From Cheilinus undulatus (Eukaryota > Chordata > Actinopteri > Labriformes > Labridae): 64,000 nucleotides of DNA. Below, in pieces: positions 49,101 through 60,181 of the stretch (positions are counted from its first letter, which is position 1; every line of letters starts with the position of its first letter). The stretch spans positions 31,437,855-31,501,854 of the forward strand of contig NC_054867.1 of NCBI RefSeq assembly GCF_018320785.1. Direction: 5' to 3'. The notes under the pieces were generated by a model that made no database searches, was not told the DNA's origin, and was given only the letters and a program-made list of their open reading frames with translations. The translations under genes and the position numbers were made by a program.

Positions 49101-51412
49101 GACTCGTTCATTCGATTGGCCACGCGGCTTTTGATGACAGTGGTTGCGTAACGACTGCTCACTGTTGAGTTGATGTGAAAGCTGTAGATGTCCCAGTCAT
49201 CCTGTGCAAATACGAGAAACCCATTTCACTATTATTGGTAAATGACTTTGTTGATCCCTCTGACAGAGGACAGACTTGCCAAAGATCTGATGATGAAGTA
49301 CAGTGTTTGCCTTCATTTACCAGAACATGGTGCCACGCCATCGTCTCGTCTTTATCTGCATAGCATCAGCTTGTGGGCCAATTGTGGCATTTATCTGGTA
49401 CCTTATGCTGAGATATGGCATGGAAATACTTGTATGCAGCCCAAATGGTAACCACATACGCTTTTCCATGCCTTCAAACTTGAAGGTATTTTCTCCTCTG
49501 GGAAACTTACATAGGTTAAGCACTTTGCTCAAATATTAGTTTGGACTTTTGGGCCATGTGTGGCAATAGTGGGAGATTAGGCCAAAAAAAAAAAAACAAA
49601 AAAAAAACAACAAAAAAAAAAAAAACGCTGACCCAGACTTCTGACCAAGAGTCAAACACAAATGGACACAAATCGGACTTTTCCCCTCCCATATTTATTT
49701 TCTACTAAAAGGATGGCTTAGTCACCTTAGGGTCAAAATGAGGCAAAAATCTAGAAAAATGCAGCCAGTTATTTTATTTACAGTAAACAGCATGTGTTGC
49801 AATAAGCAACAGCAGGCCTGGATTAAACAAATTGCAAAACATCAAAAACAAAAGTCTGAGCTCAACACAATGTCTCCAGCCTACTCTTCTATGGGAATGT
49901 ACCTGGAGACAATTAATTAAGTCTTAAAACCTATCCACTCTCAGAGGCAAAGTTACTAACTGTAAATATGATAAACTTCTGATAAATAATTAAACAACAT
50001 AAAAGAAAATCACACAAGTTAGCAAGATTCTCTAATAACTTTTAAAAAGAACATTTCCTGTGATAGTTTAAAACACCCCTCCACCCCTGTTTGTGTTTGT
50101 AGTTTTCTCAGTGGACTCAGATTTTTTTTAAGATAGCCTAGTTTTTATTCTTGATATTTGTGTGTCTAGAAAATGGAGCATGATTCAGAAATCAGTGTTC
50201 TTTATGATACACAGTTCATGGAATGTTAGTCAAAATAAAGTATTCAACTTTGACTAAGTTGTGTGATCCTTTGTGCAGTAAACATATTTATTAAAAAATA
50301 ATCATTGATACTGAGCTTGAAGAATAATTTAAGCTTTTGGCCAGATTTGACCCATCATTCACTTCTGAACATGGACCAGATCAAAGGTTTGGTAAAGAAA
50401 AGGTTATGTTCTGGGAATTGCATGGAGTTTGGTCTGCCAGTCACATGGGGGCCAAAATTCCTTACCAAATCTCCCTTGTTCATGTTTTCCATATGAGGCC
50501 CAGCAATGAGCCATATAAACTGTTTCATTAGGTTTAGTCCTGGTAGAGATCCAGCTTTGTTATGATTCAGGCACTGCTGTCACACACTTGGGCCAGATCA
50601 GGGCTGTAGTTCAGGTTCCAAATGTAGGCCACATTTTTGCTGTCCATTTGGCTCATATCTGAGCCAGAGGAGTTATGCTATCAGGGAATTTTTCCTACCA
50701 ATGTAACTTTTCTGTGTAAAATTTTCATAGATAAATCACCTTATTTTTTCTCTCAAAGTGCACAAGACTGATACTTTTAACTTAAAATTGTTCAAATTTT
50801 TCTCCCAGGGGGCCTGCCCCTGCCCCCTTCAGAAAGTTTGGAGTTTCCCCACCTTAGTCTCCTAAAATCCTGTGGGAAACACTGATGTAAAACAAAGGTG
50901 AATGCATCAGTGAATGTCATTGGTTTAGGTGGAAAACGCCCCATTCTGAATTCTTTTAATCTGATAGTTTAATGCGGAGTATTCCTGTTATGCCTAACTT
51001 AATGATTAACATCATGGGGACCAGCTTACTGTCCTCAAAGGGAGCATAGTCCCAAACCAATCACTGTGTAAACAGGTTCACACACTAATACACACAAAGG
51101 GTTTTGTTGTTAAACACAAACTTTCAAGAATTCCCTTCACCATCAGCTTCATTTCAAAGCTTACAACATTTCATTGCTAGTATTTAACCGAGACAAAGTT
51201 CAGTGTGGTGAAATTTTACACAAATGCTGAAAAGTCACACCAAAGCTTCAGATTTGTATTAATTTACCAGATTAAGGTCATTGACACTGGGTTTTTTTTT
51301 CTTTTTTTGTCCGCTCATACACAGTATGCAAGTTTCTTACCTTGTCTGCAAGTGTGGTAACCAAAGCTGACAGCAGCCCAAAAAGGACCAGCTGCACTAC
51401 AGCTCGTGCCAT
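37121..51412 (-). CDS. Inter-alpha-trypsin inhibitor heavy chain (ITIH3/4-like), copy A
   Basis: Eighteen coding exons, minus strand: 51412..51341, 49201..49041, 48946..48842, 48562..48400, 48298..48188, 46544..46416, 46313..46197, 45998..45830, 45752..45642, 45244..45063, 43742..43563, 43468..43347, 41376..41117, 39413..39243, 38763..38598, 37838..37690, 37514..37427, 37235..37121. All phases close, giving 856 aa. Parts: signal peptide ([20 protein letters not shown]), VIT domain, vWA domain with MIDAS motif DQSGS, a Pro/Arg-rich linker ([17 protein letters not shown]), and an ITIH C-terminal domain. ITIH proteins are secreted plasma proteins; H1-H3 are linked to bikunin and hyaluronan through a DPHF motif. 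That motif is missing here (region reads [19 protein letters not shown]), as in ITIH4. The C-terminus [10 protein letters not shown] also recalls ITIH4. The exact paralogue is open. Confidence 0.9.
38110..38440. repeat. Solo Tc1-family terminal repeat
   Basis: The stretch matches the right end of the Tc1-like copy at 24,055-24,347, for example 'cctctgttgaatta.gtcagtcac' and 'attacattgtagaaatctgtt'. It lies in the ITIH copy A intron between exons 15 and 16 and is absent from the matching intron of copy B as far as I can see. Confidence 0.65.
39640..39960 (-). pseudogene. RecQ-like helicase fragment, copy 4 of the dispersed repeat
   Basis: On the minus strand [20 protein letters not shown] leads into [10 protein letters not shown], the region just before and at the start of helicase motif I (Walker A). 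The GKS part is destroyed. A 28-bp tandem duplication occupies 39,769-39,824. The piece lies in the ITIH intron between exons 13 and 14. The lead-in resembles the Q-motif region of RecQ-type helicases carried by some fish mobile elements. Confidence 0.5.
40255..40400. repeat. Tc1-family terminal fragment
   Basis: 'tttataaatcagtcatgatcaatata' and 'tacaaagtaatgtcaattaaatg' match the inner terminal repeat of the Tc1-like copy at 22,915-24,347. It is an isolated fragment in an ITIH intron. Confidence 0.6.
40591..40636. repeat. Perfect 20-bp inverted repeat with 6-base loop
   Basis: The left arm ggtaatggtaaattccatac and the right arm gtatggaatttaccattacc are exact complements around the loop aggttt. 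It lies in the ITIH intron between exons 13 and 14 and is transcribed in the ITIH pre-mRNA. Confidence 0.9.
41377..43346. other. ITIH intron 12, no recognised features
   Basis: The stretch is AT-rich, with a T run at 41,475-41,493. I see no exon or classifiable repeat. The splice phases of the flanking exons (43,347 and 41,376) join directly, so no coding exon needs to be placed here. Confidence 0.5.
43845..45051. mobile_element. hAT-like element with nested retroelement tail
   Basis: The left end aggggtcaaccaatact and the right end atcggttgacccct are inverted repeats, and both ends carry 'gatac.gat' words typical of this hAT group. Inside, about 43,950-44,800 is unrelated sequence containing 'tgtatagcacttttcatac..cacaaagtgctttacac' and 'aggtaggctgttccacagacgg', common in fish non-LTR elements, so the unit is probably composite. 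Flanking 8-mers gactgaaa and gtttaaaa agree only at 5 of 8 bases. Confidence 0.6.
45063..46544 (-). CDS. ITIH copy A exons 6-10: vWA domain
   Basis: The five exons are 46544..46416, 46313..46197, 45998..45830, 45752..45642 and 45244..45063. [12 protein letters not shown] supplies the metal-ion-dependent adhesion site (Asp, Ser, Ser all present). The vWA strands [10 protein letters not shown] and [12 protein letters not shown] follow. The domain should bind a divalent cation and protein ligands. Exon 10 abuts a hAT element that ends 11 bases into the following intron. Confidence 0.85.
46545..47303. other. Part of ITIH intron 5, unremarkable
   Basis: AT-rich intronic sequence without visible exons or repeats. 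Confidence 0.45.
47304..47958. mobile_element. MITE with inverted ends
   Basis: The left end aaggctggccttacaccaaa pairs with the inverted right end gttaggtgtaaggccgcctt. The 655-bp unit has no coding capacity. Internal 'agtctcagactgagat' and 'gactgagtcttatgacc' words add further symmetry. It lies in the ITIH intron between exons 5 and 6. The superfamily is undetermined. Confidence 0.65.
48188..49201 (-). CDS. ITIH copy A exons 2-5: VIT domain
   Basis: Four exons (49201..49041, 48946..48842, 48562..48400, 48298..48188) encode [20 protein letters not shown], the [20 protein letters not shown] segment, [20 protein letters not shown], and [19 protein letters not shown]. These are the hallmark VIT-domain words of heavy chains. 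The exon after them leads into the vWA domain. Confidence 0.85.
49202..51340. other. ITIH intron 1
   Basis: It contains an A-rich tract with scattered C at 49,577-49,626. No exon or classifiable repeat is seen. The donor at 51,340 and acceptor at 49,202 join in phase 0. Confidence 0.5.
51341..51412 (-). CDS. ITIH copy A first coding exon: signal peptide
   Basis: The exon has 24 codons, ATG to donor gtaaga, encoding a basic-plus-hydrophobic leader that ends in LADK. The start is the first ATG, and no upstream ATG in frame is near. The next exon is 2.1 kb away and begins the VIT domain. Confidence 0.85.
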
Positions 51413-53289
51413 GATGCCTCCCACCAGAGTGTGAGCCAGACAGCTGGAGCTCTCTTTTTAAACTCAGAGGAGGACAGCATGTGTACATACGATTTTTAAC
51501 AGGCCAATCTCTTTTTTGCCTCTCTAATTTGCCCAGAGAAGACAATCACGCCCACCCATGAAAACATACTACCACCCTCACGTACACTCTTTCGGTAAGT
51601 ATCATAGCCCATATGAGCTTTGCTGTCAGCACTGAGACTTATTGCTCAGATTTTGGCACCAAATAGAGAACTCTTCTTGCAAATAAAGACAACATTTTAA
51701 GTAAATTTACATTTAACTCATCTCTCGGTGAAAGAGACGAGTGAATAAAACTATATATAATAGGGGTTTAACGGCATGGAAAAATTTCGGTTTGTTACGT
51801 TTTCTGCACGGTAATTAAAGCAAATAAATAACAGATTTATATACATATATATATATATATATATATAAAATTTAATTAAATTGTATTAAAATAAATAGGC
51901 TGAATAAATCGCATTTTAATAATTAATAGTTATGCAACCTCCTTTCAAAAGGTCTTCAATGAATAAAAATATTAATAAATAACTACATTCTTGAATTACT
52001 AGGTTATTTCAATTGATATATTGACATATTTATACCCATTCTTAAACTCTAAAATTTCCCACCCAACGTGAACACATCATCATACAACCATAAGTTAGCT
52101 TGTTAAGTATGCTAATTAACGTCTATCCTGCTGATTTCAACACAGACTTCAGCACTGGATTACTTTTTTAACCAATGGGACCTACTACAAAGTTTGGGGG
52201 AACTTTTCACAGCCCATCATGGTGTATAAAGAGGTTAGAGCTGCGTGAAATCTGAGGATAACTTTACCTATGACGCAGCTGCAGACATGATAGAGTCCCC
52301 TCTCCCCCTCCTCCGAGGCTGACAGTTGAAGGTACCGCATTTAAAATTCATTTGATTCACAAAATCAGAGCACCATTGTTATGATTAAAAAAAAAATTCA
52401 TAACCAGCTGTTGAGAATCTTGTTCATCCTCGTTACGGTGACGTTCTTGTTAGAGGGGTACCTTTTCAAATGCTTTGATTGATCCGCTGGATGACTTGCT
52501 GTCAGCGACACACATGCTGAATAATGTCTACCAGCGCTACTGGTGTTGTCTTTGTCCGCTGTTGTATTTTACTGGGAAACAAAGTGTTCCTAAACAGGAC
52601 ACTTTTATCTGGGGATATTTAGGCTGTTTCTGTCGTTTGCTGTGGATGTGTGGTTGCCAGGCTAGTGTGGAAGTGAGTTGGTTTTCTGTCTGTGTATGAG
52701 CTTCGTTCCACATGTATCCGTTCGGTGCACGTCTGTACCATACTGAGAGGCCCATACCAAACTGATATGGTACGAATACACGTACCTTTACACCCCTATA
52801 CTATACTTTCACTGGAGATTAAAAAATATATTTATCATGGAAAGACACGTCTTTCAAACAAATTTGTCTGAATAAAGATTGTGGCATTATGCAAACGTGG
52901 AAGGATTTAAAGTGGCACTTTACTGATTTCACCTGCAAATTTGTTTCTCTTTCCTCAAGAAGTCAAACATTCAAGAATTTTTTTTTCAATGGCTCTGGAA
53001 ATCAATTTAAAGATAATTTTTAAAAAAGTCATGACGCTTAGCAGACCATTTTTTTGTTTGCACACAGTGACTGTGTTTTCTACACGGTGCAAAACTGGTG
53101 GCAGAATGTGAGTTTGCAGTTGCTTGTGGTCATTTCATATCTGAAAGTTATGGACCATCTCGATGCCTTTTCCATTTTTATTGACAGGCAGATGAAGACT
53201 AGCTGTCTCACTAGGACAAGCTAACCCTTAGCAATAAAGTGCAATTTATTTACTCCTCAGTCAGAACTCTATCAGTGACTTGGTCAAAC
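51413..53289. other. 5' flank of ITIH copy A
   Basis: This presumably holds the ITIH 5' UTR and promoter. It contains an (at)n run at about 51,840-51,867. Near 52,700-52,800 a 'gtaccatactgagaggcc..accaaactgatatggtac' arrangement looks like a decayed transposon end. No coding exon is supported. Confidence 0.4.
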
Positions 53290-54010
53290 ACTCAGTAGGG
53301 CTGAGTTTGAAACACGGCACATGACATGTGCCACGGCACGCAGAATTTGTGTCGCAGTACATGGCCTTTGAGCCGTGGCCTACGAATTTGTGCCGTGACA
53401 CACGGTTGTGGCACACGTCATTCACAGTATGCTACAGTCATTTCTGGCACATTTCATGGCTAGTCATGTTACATGATGTCATTCTTGTGAAATACAGGGC
53501 AAGTCCTGGCAGATGACATCAATACTAAGGGGTTTGCTTGCAACACTTGATGATGTCAGCGTGGATTTTTTTTTCTTTATTTACAATGTTAGTGCAATAA
53601 CGTGATGTAATTAAATGATTGAATTGATCATAAGGTCCATTTACGGGAATGCTTTACATACCTGTCGTGGCCTTAACCTTGTAAAGCAGATAGATACATC
53701 CATTTTTGTGTTTCTCACTGGCGATTCCATCTTGCAAAGCTCCCTTCTGAATCATTTGGGCCCGGTTAGAAAGTGACAGGACCAACCAGCGACAAGGGGC
53801 AGTACTTTTGGGCATTTCGAGCTTGTCATGACATAAGCAAGCAGCAACAAGAGTCTGGTGCAGATATGGCGGAAGACATTAGTGTGGATGCTGCTAAAGC
53901 ATCCGTTTTATCAGAAGTTGATGATATTTCTTCATTAAAAGAAGAACAAAGAACAGCATTGAGTTGTTTTCTTTTCAAAAATGACAAAAGTCGTGAACTG
54001 ACATGTCTAC
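53290..54010 (+). pseudogene. Repeat block with a helicase-like remnant
   Basis: About 53,385-53,560 forms the left copy of a 170-bp direct repeat (right copy at 56,270-56,440). At 53,905-53,985, plus strand, DDISSLKEEQRTALSCFL matches the lead-in to helicase motif I seen at 39,640-39,960 ([20 protein letters not shown]). Here too the Walker A residues are gone. It is read as a broken mobile-element gene. Confidence 0.45.
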
Positions 54011-54249
54011 AGTGGCCATGGTTCAAGTTATGCAGTTCTGTATGGAGTTTACTCCTTAATAGTGGCTACATCATGTGTTTTGTTGCTCTGATTGACCCGT
54101 AGAGATGTGACAGAATGTTCATCCAATCACCCGAGTTTTTTTTTCAAAGCCTCTGCCCTCTCCCAAATGCTGTGTGTGAGAGGTTTTCCAGATGGATGTG
54201 TGAAACACATTCATCCGGCGTGTCAGGTTACTGCAGCCTGCCACGCCAC

Positions 54250-56112
54250 ACTGAATTTGTGTCTAGGGGTCCATGAATGACAGGGGCCCAGAGAGGCCCC
54301 TAATACAATTATAATACTAAAAAAATAATATGACACTCAGTAATAAACATACAATCACACATATATTTTATTTACAATGTATTGGTAACACTAAGTTTAT
54401 TTGTTTTGGAAAAATTTCTCAATGCCCGCCTTCCCTCTCTATTTACATAAAAAGGTTAAGTCCACCTGCTACGTGAGGCAGCTTGCAGAGCGCTAACTTT
54501 TCACAGACAGCGAGTGGAGGCGGAGACGACAGGATGCCTCATAAGTCAGGGAGTAAAAAAAAGACAAGAAAAAAGCTCAGACAGGAAAAAGAAGTGGAGG
54601 TTCGACAGTATGTCACCCCGTTCTTTCACAGGCAAGGTGGGTCCATTAGTGGTTCATGTGATGGAAAGTTCTGGAACATTAGCCTGTTGCCTATTCCTAA
54701 CTTTGTACATACTTTATAAGCTAGCTCACTTTTCTCCCCATATAAGCTCATATTTCTGAAGAAAACTCAGGATTTATATATTTCACTGTCGTTTTAGTTA
54801 AATAATCAATGCAGGCAAACGTTTAGCAAGCTGCTCTGCTCATATTCAATCAGTCAAAAAATGACTCATGTTCCGAACAGACACGTCAAGAGCAGCAGCA
54901 GCTATCTGTCAATCCCCCCTGCCCCACCTGAGCAAGCTCAAGTACCCCCCAAGGAAGGAAGTGAGCACCTGTGTGTTAAATAAATCGATTATTTTGGAGA
55001 AAAAACATTAAGGAATAAAAAATCATTCTGAAATAATAAAGTCTATAGTCTGTATTTATTTCAGAACGATTTTAATGGTTTAAAAAGCATCAGCTATCTC
55101 TGAAATATAATGTTTGGTCAGTAGTTTGGGATGGTCAGCCCCCTGCTTTGCAGGAACAGAGAACATTTCTAGTGCGTGCAGACTGGGTGACTGCTTTCAA
55201 TCCAATCAGAGAAATGTTTACATTTTCTGGAAATCAGAAGATTAAATAGCAACAACCATATAGCCTCATATATGTATTTTTCACCACAAATCTAATGCCA
55301 ACACCTGGGAGTCTACAGTTTTAGAGATAAATTAGACCTGCATGTGGGGCTACAAGAGGGAGACAGTGAGCAGTAGAGTATTGGTAGTAAAATCAGATTT
55401 TCCTCTGTTATTTTTGGTCAAATCACTGAAAACACCATTAAGTAAAACAAAATGGTTAGGCCACCTGAAATGGTGATTATGATGCTATTACAAATGGTAT
55501 GACATTATAGGAAATACTAAATTTATATAATGTGAGCCTACTTTACTTAGTTTAACATCTGCTGCTGATTTTATTCATTATCATTATTATTATCTATTTT
55601 ATGTATTTTTATTGTTTGCTTGTTGCATCTTGTTCTATAGATGTTAATGTTCAAAGTACAATAAATCATTAAAGGCAATTGCCTTTTCGCCGTTTTGTTT
55701 TTGGTGATGTTTTTAGCTGAGATTTTATTTGTTTCTCCACAGATTATAATTGCATTTCATTTTAATGGAAGAGGTTATTTTGTATTTAAGTTTTGTATTT
55801 TCAGGTAATTAATCTTAAGAGAATTCTATGGTCAAGTATTTAAAGAAGGAGATGGGTTTTGGAATTTAGAGTATCAATCTTACAGCAAATAACTGAAACT
55901 AAATGAATTTCATTGTATTTTCCAGTGCTTCCCCTACCAAGTAACTACCATGTAGTTCTTTTCACAAATATGGGAATAATAGTCAAAAATATCATTAAAA
56001 TTGTTTATTGTAAAACAGTATCAAAATTTTCCGCCAGCCTAACAACCGGCTGTGGGGGGCCCAGTAAGACTTCTTTTCATGGGGCCCAAAATCCCTGGTA
56101 GCACCGCTGCCC
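54250..56112 (+). mobile_element. hAT element remnant (TTF-type), internally deleted
   Basis: The right end, inverted, begins cagcggtgctaccagggatt and continues with gggccccatga. The left end contains ggggtccatgaatgacaggggccc, a looser mirror image. At 54,534-54,640, plus strand, MPHKSGSKKKTRKKLRQEKE resembles the basic N-terminus of TTF-type zinc-finger hAT transposases. The zinc finger, catalytic core and dimerisation domain are missing. Confidence 0.5.
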
Positions 56113-56269
56113 TCACTAGTTTCACCTGGGCCTCATTAGTCACACCTGTCTCTCTGTCTGCAATCACTCCATGTATATTTAGGTTCTGTGTTTCTCCCTG
56201 TAGTTGATTAAATTTGGTTTGTTTTATCTGCACTTGGGTTCCCCTTTTGATTTTTTTTGCCACAGCCTG

Positions 56270-56440
56270 ACAACGAATTTGTGCTGTGACACACAGCTGT
56301 GTGTCATTCTCGGCATGCTAAAGTCATTCGTGGCGCATTTCATGGTTAGTCATGTTATATGACGTTATTCTCATGAAATACAGGTTCAAAGTCCTGGTAG
56401 ATGACATCAATACTAATGGGTTTGCTTGCAATACTTGACA
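56270..56440 (+). repeat. Right copy of a 170-bp direct repeat
   Basis: 'acgaatttgtgctgtgacac' through 'gggtttgcttgcaatacttga' matches 53,385-53,560 at roughly four bases in five, in the same orientation, 2.9 kb away. The hAT remnant lies between the two copies. Confidence 0.75.
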
Positions 56441-56562
56441 GGGCACTGTTTGATGGCAACAGATACACCTGTAGATGATATGAAATATAATTTTTAAAAA
56501 GTGCATAGAATATAATGAACTGAAAAATGTCATATGTCGATCCATTTGTATGGAAAAAAAAA

Positions 56563-57502
56563 TTAAAACATGAACCTTTTGTAACATAACTTGCCTTTTT
56601 TAATATATGTGTAATCATACACTGTTGACTGATTGGTTACTATGTCTGCCTGCAAGGGATCTGGAGGTGTAGGTCCTGGGCAATAAAGGCACATTGTTTC
56701 CTCCGGGACACAGCAGATTGGTGGATCCCTCTCCCTACTTCTCAACTCCACCAGAATGTCACGTGGGGGTGGAATTTCCTTCTTCATATACAAATATTCA
56801 GTCATTATAGATACTTTCCTGTCATTGTCAGAATATGAAGATAGCTCAGCCACGGTCATGCAGTTCTGTCTCCAGGTCATCAATGTCATTTATGTCATTT
56901 GTTTGCACATCTGGATTTGGTAGAAGACGTGGAGACTCTTGAAAAATCCACCACATGGCTAGCATATGGTGATGGGAACGCCTAGACCCTCTACATGGGC
57001 AGTCCCACTTTCTGGACACAGAGTCAAAAGTGACAATAGTCCGGCAAAATTTACACCAGTTGTCTTTCATGTTTGTGTAAACTGAAAAGAATACCCGGCT
57101 CTCCGAGTAGCCTTTATCACCACAGAATATGGGATAAACGGTGTCTATGCCATTGTTGAGGGCACTTTTGTACAACTCTTCACATTTTTCTGCCCAGACC
57201 TTTGAAATTAGTCCTTTCTCCTGCATGTCCTTCAAAGAATTTAGAGTCAGATTGGCAGGTGGGCTGTAAGGATCTGCCTGCTGTGTCCTCTCCAGATGTA
57301 TGCACTCTTTGCCAGGGTTTCCTGATGCTGCTCCAATCTTCATCAGGTGCTGGCAGTAGTCCACTTCACATTCCATTACTGGTGTGGTGGTTGATTTTAT
57401 GACTTGTATCAGAAATAGAAGCCCATAAAGGTGCTTAGGGGTGACATATATTCTGTTCAGGGGGTCAATGCACATTTTGGATGTCGTTTTTAAGCCATGC
57501 AT
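56563..57502 (-). pseudogene. KDZ-transposase-like / HMGXB3-like fragment, frameshifted
   Basis: Two overlapping minus-strand frames, 57,502-56,846 and 56,889-56,563, make one broken product. The first carries KWDCPCRGSRRSHHHMLAMW, close to a SWIM zinc finger (CxC...HxH) with one expected Cys replaced. The second carries PICCVPEETMCLYCPGPTPP, a CxxC cluster. This pair of Cys-rich modules is what I recall from HMGXB3-like fish proteins and the Cys clusters of Kyakuja-Dileera-Zisupton transposases. No DDE core is seen. A frameshift near 56,860-56,890 joins them, so it is probably a dead transposon gene. The family assignment is from memory. Confidence 0.5.
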
Positions 57503-57539
57503 TATCTTTGATGTCTTCTTAAGTTATTGGACACATTAA

Positions 57540-59614
57540 AAGTGGTGCCACAGAGTCAGTGTCAGGTTTTCTGAAAAAGGCTTCTCATTTGAAGACTACT
57601 TTCAGTTGCATTTTCCTTTGTGCTGTCTGGCTTGCCTTCATTAATAAAGTTACACAATCAATGTTTAGTTGTGAAGAGACTAGGCTATTTAAAAAGCTGA
57701 AAGCTGAATTTTAAAATGGCACTTAAAAAGTCTGGGACCATGGATTAAAAGTTCCCTTTCCGTCATCAAATAACCACTTCAGAGACCCTACAGAAAACAT
57801 AGGCCTATATGTTCTTGACAGATCAAAGATGTGGCATTGTTGTAAAAGAAAACATGAGATGCACATTCATCAATGGGCTTTCCAACAAAAGTAAGCTTCA
57901 GACCCTTACTTTTTTGAGGGGCTTTTTTGCGATGTATGACATTTTCTTGTCTTTTATCATTCAAAGATTTAAAAATCATGAAATGTGTATATATACATTT
58001 TTTCTCCCACATACAAATATTAACACAACAAAAGTCCAGGTCTTACTTTTAGCCTCTATAGTTTCCTTTACAGTTTGTATTTTCAAAACAGAAATGAAGA
58101 TGCTTCTGGCCTATGTAATTATATTCTGTAAATGTTTTGAAAGATATTTGTGTCATACCTTTTCAATATTATTATTTGAATAATATTTACAACTCTCTCT
58201 GGTTTGGTGATACAATGTGTGAGTAGCCTACTTTCTGACTAAACTATTACAATTATTCAACATTGAAAAATGCTATGTAAAAATTTCTCTTGGTGTTGTC
58301 TAGTAGGTCACTTCCAATGTCAGGCCTTGCAAGTAAAAAGAAAGTCATACATGAGAGCAAAAGCATTGTGTAATTTTTACCTTTTTTTTCTGGGCAGAAA
58401 TCCCTGTGAAGACAACTAACACATTTTTATTAGATTTATTTATTTTTTATTCATGCAAATGCGATCAAAACAGTAGAATTCAGAATGGCAAACCAAAATT
58501 TAACATATACAGTTTGACCTCTTATTGTTTAAGACATTTTCAATAATTAGTACTGTTTGTATTCCTTTGGTTGCATTCTGATTGGGTAGCACCTTTCCCA
58601 CTTCAGTCATCATTAGCTCAACATTTAGCCCTTAAGAAATCCCCCCACTGCACTCTTAATGATTTAAGCACCAACAAAAATGGTTTAAAAGTTAAAATCT
58701 TTTTAATAACCACAGGGTGGACTGAACAAAAATTGATTCATAAATGTGCGATTCAAATGTTTGCACCCGCCAGTTGTTCCTGTGCTGGAGAAACGACTTG
58801 ATCTGAAAGATACTGTCCGCTGATGATAGCACTGAGAGGGAAAACTGTAACTAAACATGGATGAGAAATCGTCAAAATTCATGGGACGGCCAGCTGTAAG
58901 TTTTCTTTCTTTAACTTCAATTATTTACAAAATTACTGAGCATCAATATAAAAGAAACTCATTTTTTTCATTTATGTCTACATCATGGTTGCAACAGTGC
59001 ATGCAACGTTGGAGGGGTTTTTCTCTCAAGGCCTGAAGCACAGATGCTACGTTAAAGACAGTAGGATTTTATTTAAACTGTAATCATTAGTTTATTTAGA
59101 AAAAACATCCACAGTAAACAGTTCAGTGCTTGAGTATGTCATCCTACACTGAAAGAAAAAGTTCTCTGAATCTACTTAATTTTAATGTGTACATCGGTCC
59201 CACACAATCAAAATTTGTAGATCCGACATCCTTTTCCTCTTTATCCCAACCTAACTATTACTCTTTAGACCAAAATGTTTCAATCAGATTAGACTGTTTA
59301 AAAAAAATCATATTGAATCAGCATATTATTTTTAAGTTACTATTTCTCCAATCAGTTGTTTAATAATGTTATTTCATTAAGTCCAGGATGTTTGATTTTC
59401 ATATGGAACGTCAACTTAATTTTATCATGTTGATAATATGCAAAAGTATTATGTTACTTCAAAGCAACTGTATTATGTCTCTGCTACAAGAGTAAGGAAT
59501 GTAGATCTAACTTGATAATTAAATTTAGATCTGCCTAAATTTATTATAGGAACTTTTATGTTAAAAAATGTAAAATCACAAATATTAAACAATGATAGTG
59601 TGATGATCTGATGA
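57540..59614. other. Gap without recognised features
   Basis: AT-rich sequence. Short open frames around 57,790-58,180 show no recognisable domain; the piece on the minus strand with PIDECASHVFFYNN may be more of the broken transposase region. No gene is supported. Confidence 0.35.
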
Positions 59615-60181
59615 TCGTGGTTTTAATGTTGAACCCAGAATGCAGAACCAGACAACGTGAAGCAGTTAAATGGATTTATTATAGGGGAAACAGGCAGTGG
59701 AGGGAGGGGGGAATCCAGGGTCCGGGGAGTGAGGAGAATCCAGCGGTGAGAGGGCTCAAGACGTGAGGTGAGGGCGAGAGAGGCTGTGAGTGAATCTGGT
59801 GTGAGAGTGCAGCAGCGTGGCAGAGATTGGGCTAGCACTGATGGCTCATGGAGGTGCTGGAAAAGACCGAGGAGAAGGCAGGATTAGTCTCAGGGAAAAC
59901 ACACGTAGTAACAATCACCAGAGAATTACTCAGAGTAACACTTAGGCAGTAAGAGTCGGCCGATACCACTGAGAGAGCGGGACTCATCAAGCCCTGGTGG
60001 AGGCAGGGAGCAGAGTTAAGAGCAGGGTGGGGATTGCAGCGATTAATGACAGGTGCACAGGAGCTGGGAGAATCAGTGCAGGTGAGGACGCCCAGTCTCT
60101 GTTAAGAGAGAACAGAAACCCCACATAGGAAATGGTCAAACCGCAAGTCAACAAAATAAAATTGAAACTGCAAAACCACGA
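59615..60181. repeat. Dispersed repeat with short inverted ends
   Basis: The unit starts tcgtggttttaat and ends gcaaaaccacga, a 10-base inverted match. The interior is purine-rich (59,690-59,780, gggagggggg and gtgagg words) and includes 'attaatgacaggtgcacagg', a phrase common in fish repeats. No frame is convincing. The class is unknown. Confidence 0.45.

Noticed and set aside
59615-60181. Possible LTR or gene on the minus strand
   Set aside because: No tRNA primer site, no polyprotein, and the only frame is short and low in complexity. Kept as an unclassified repeat.
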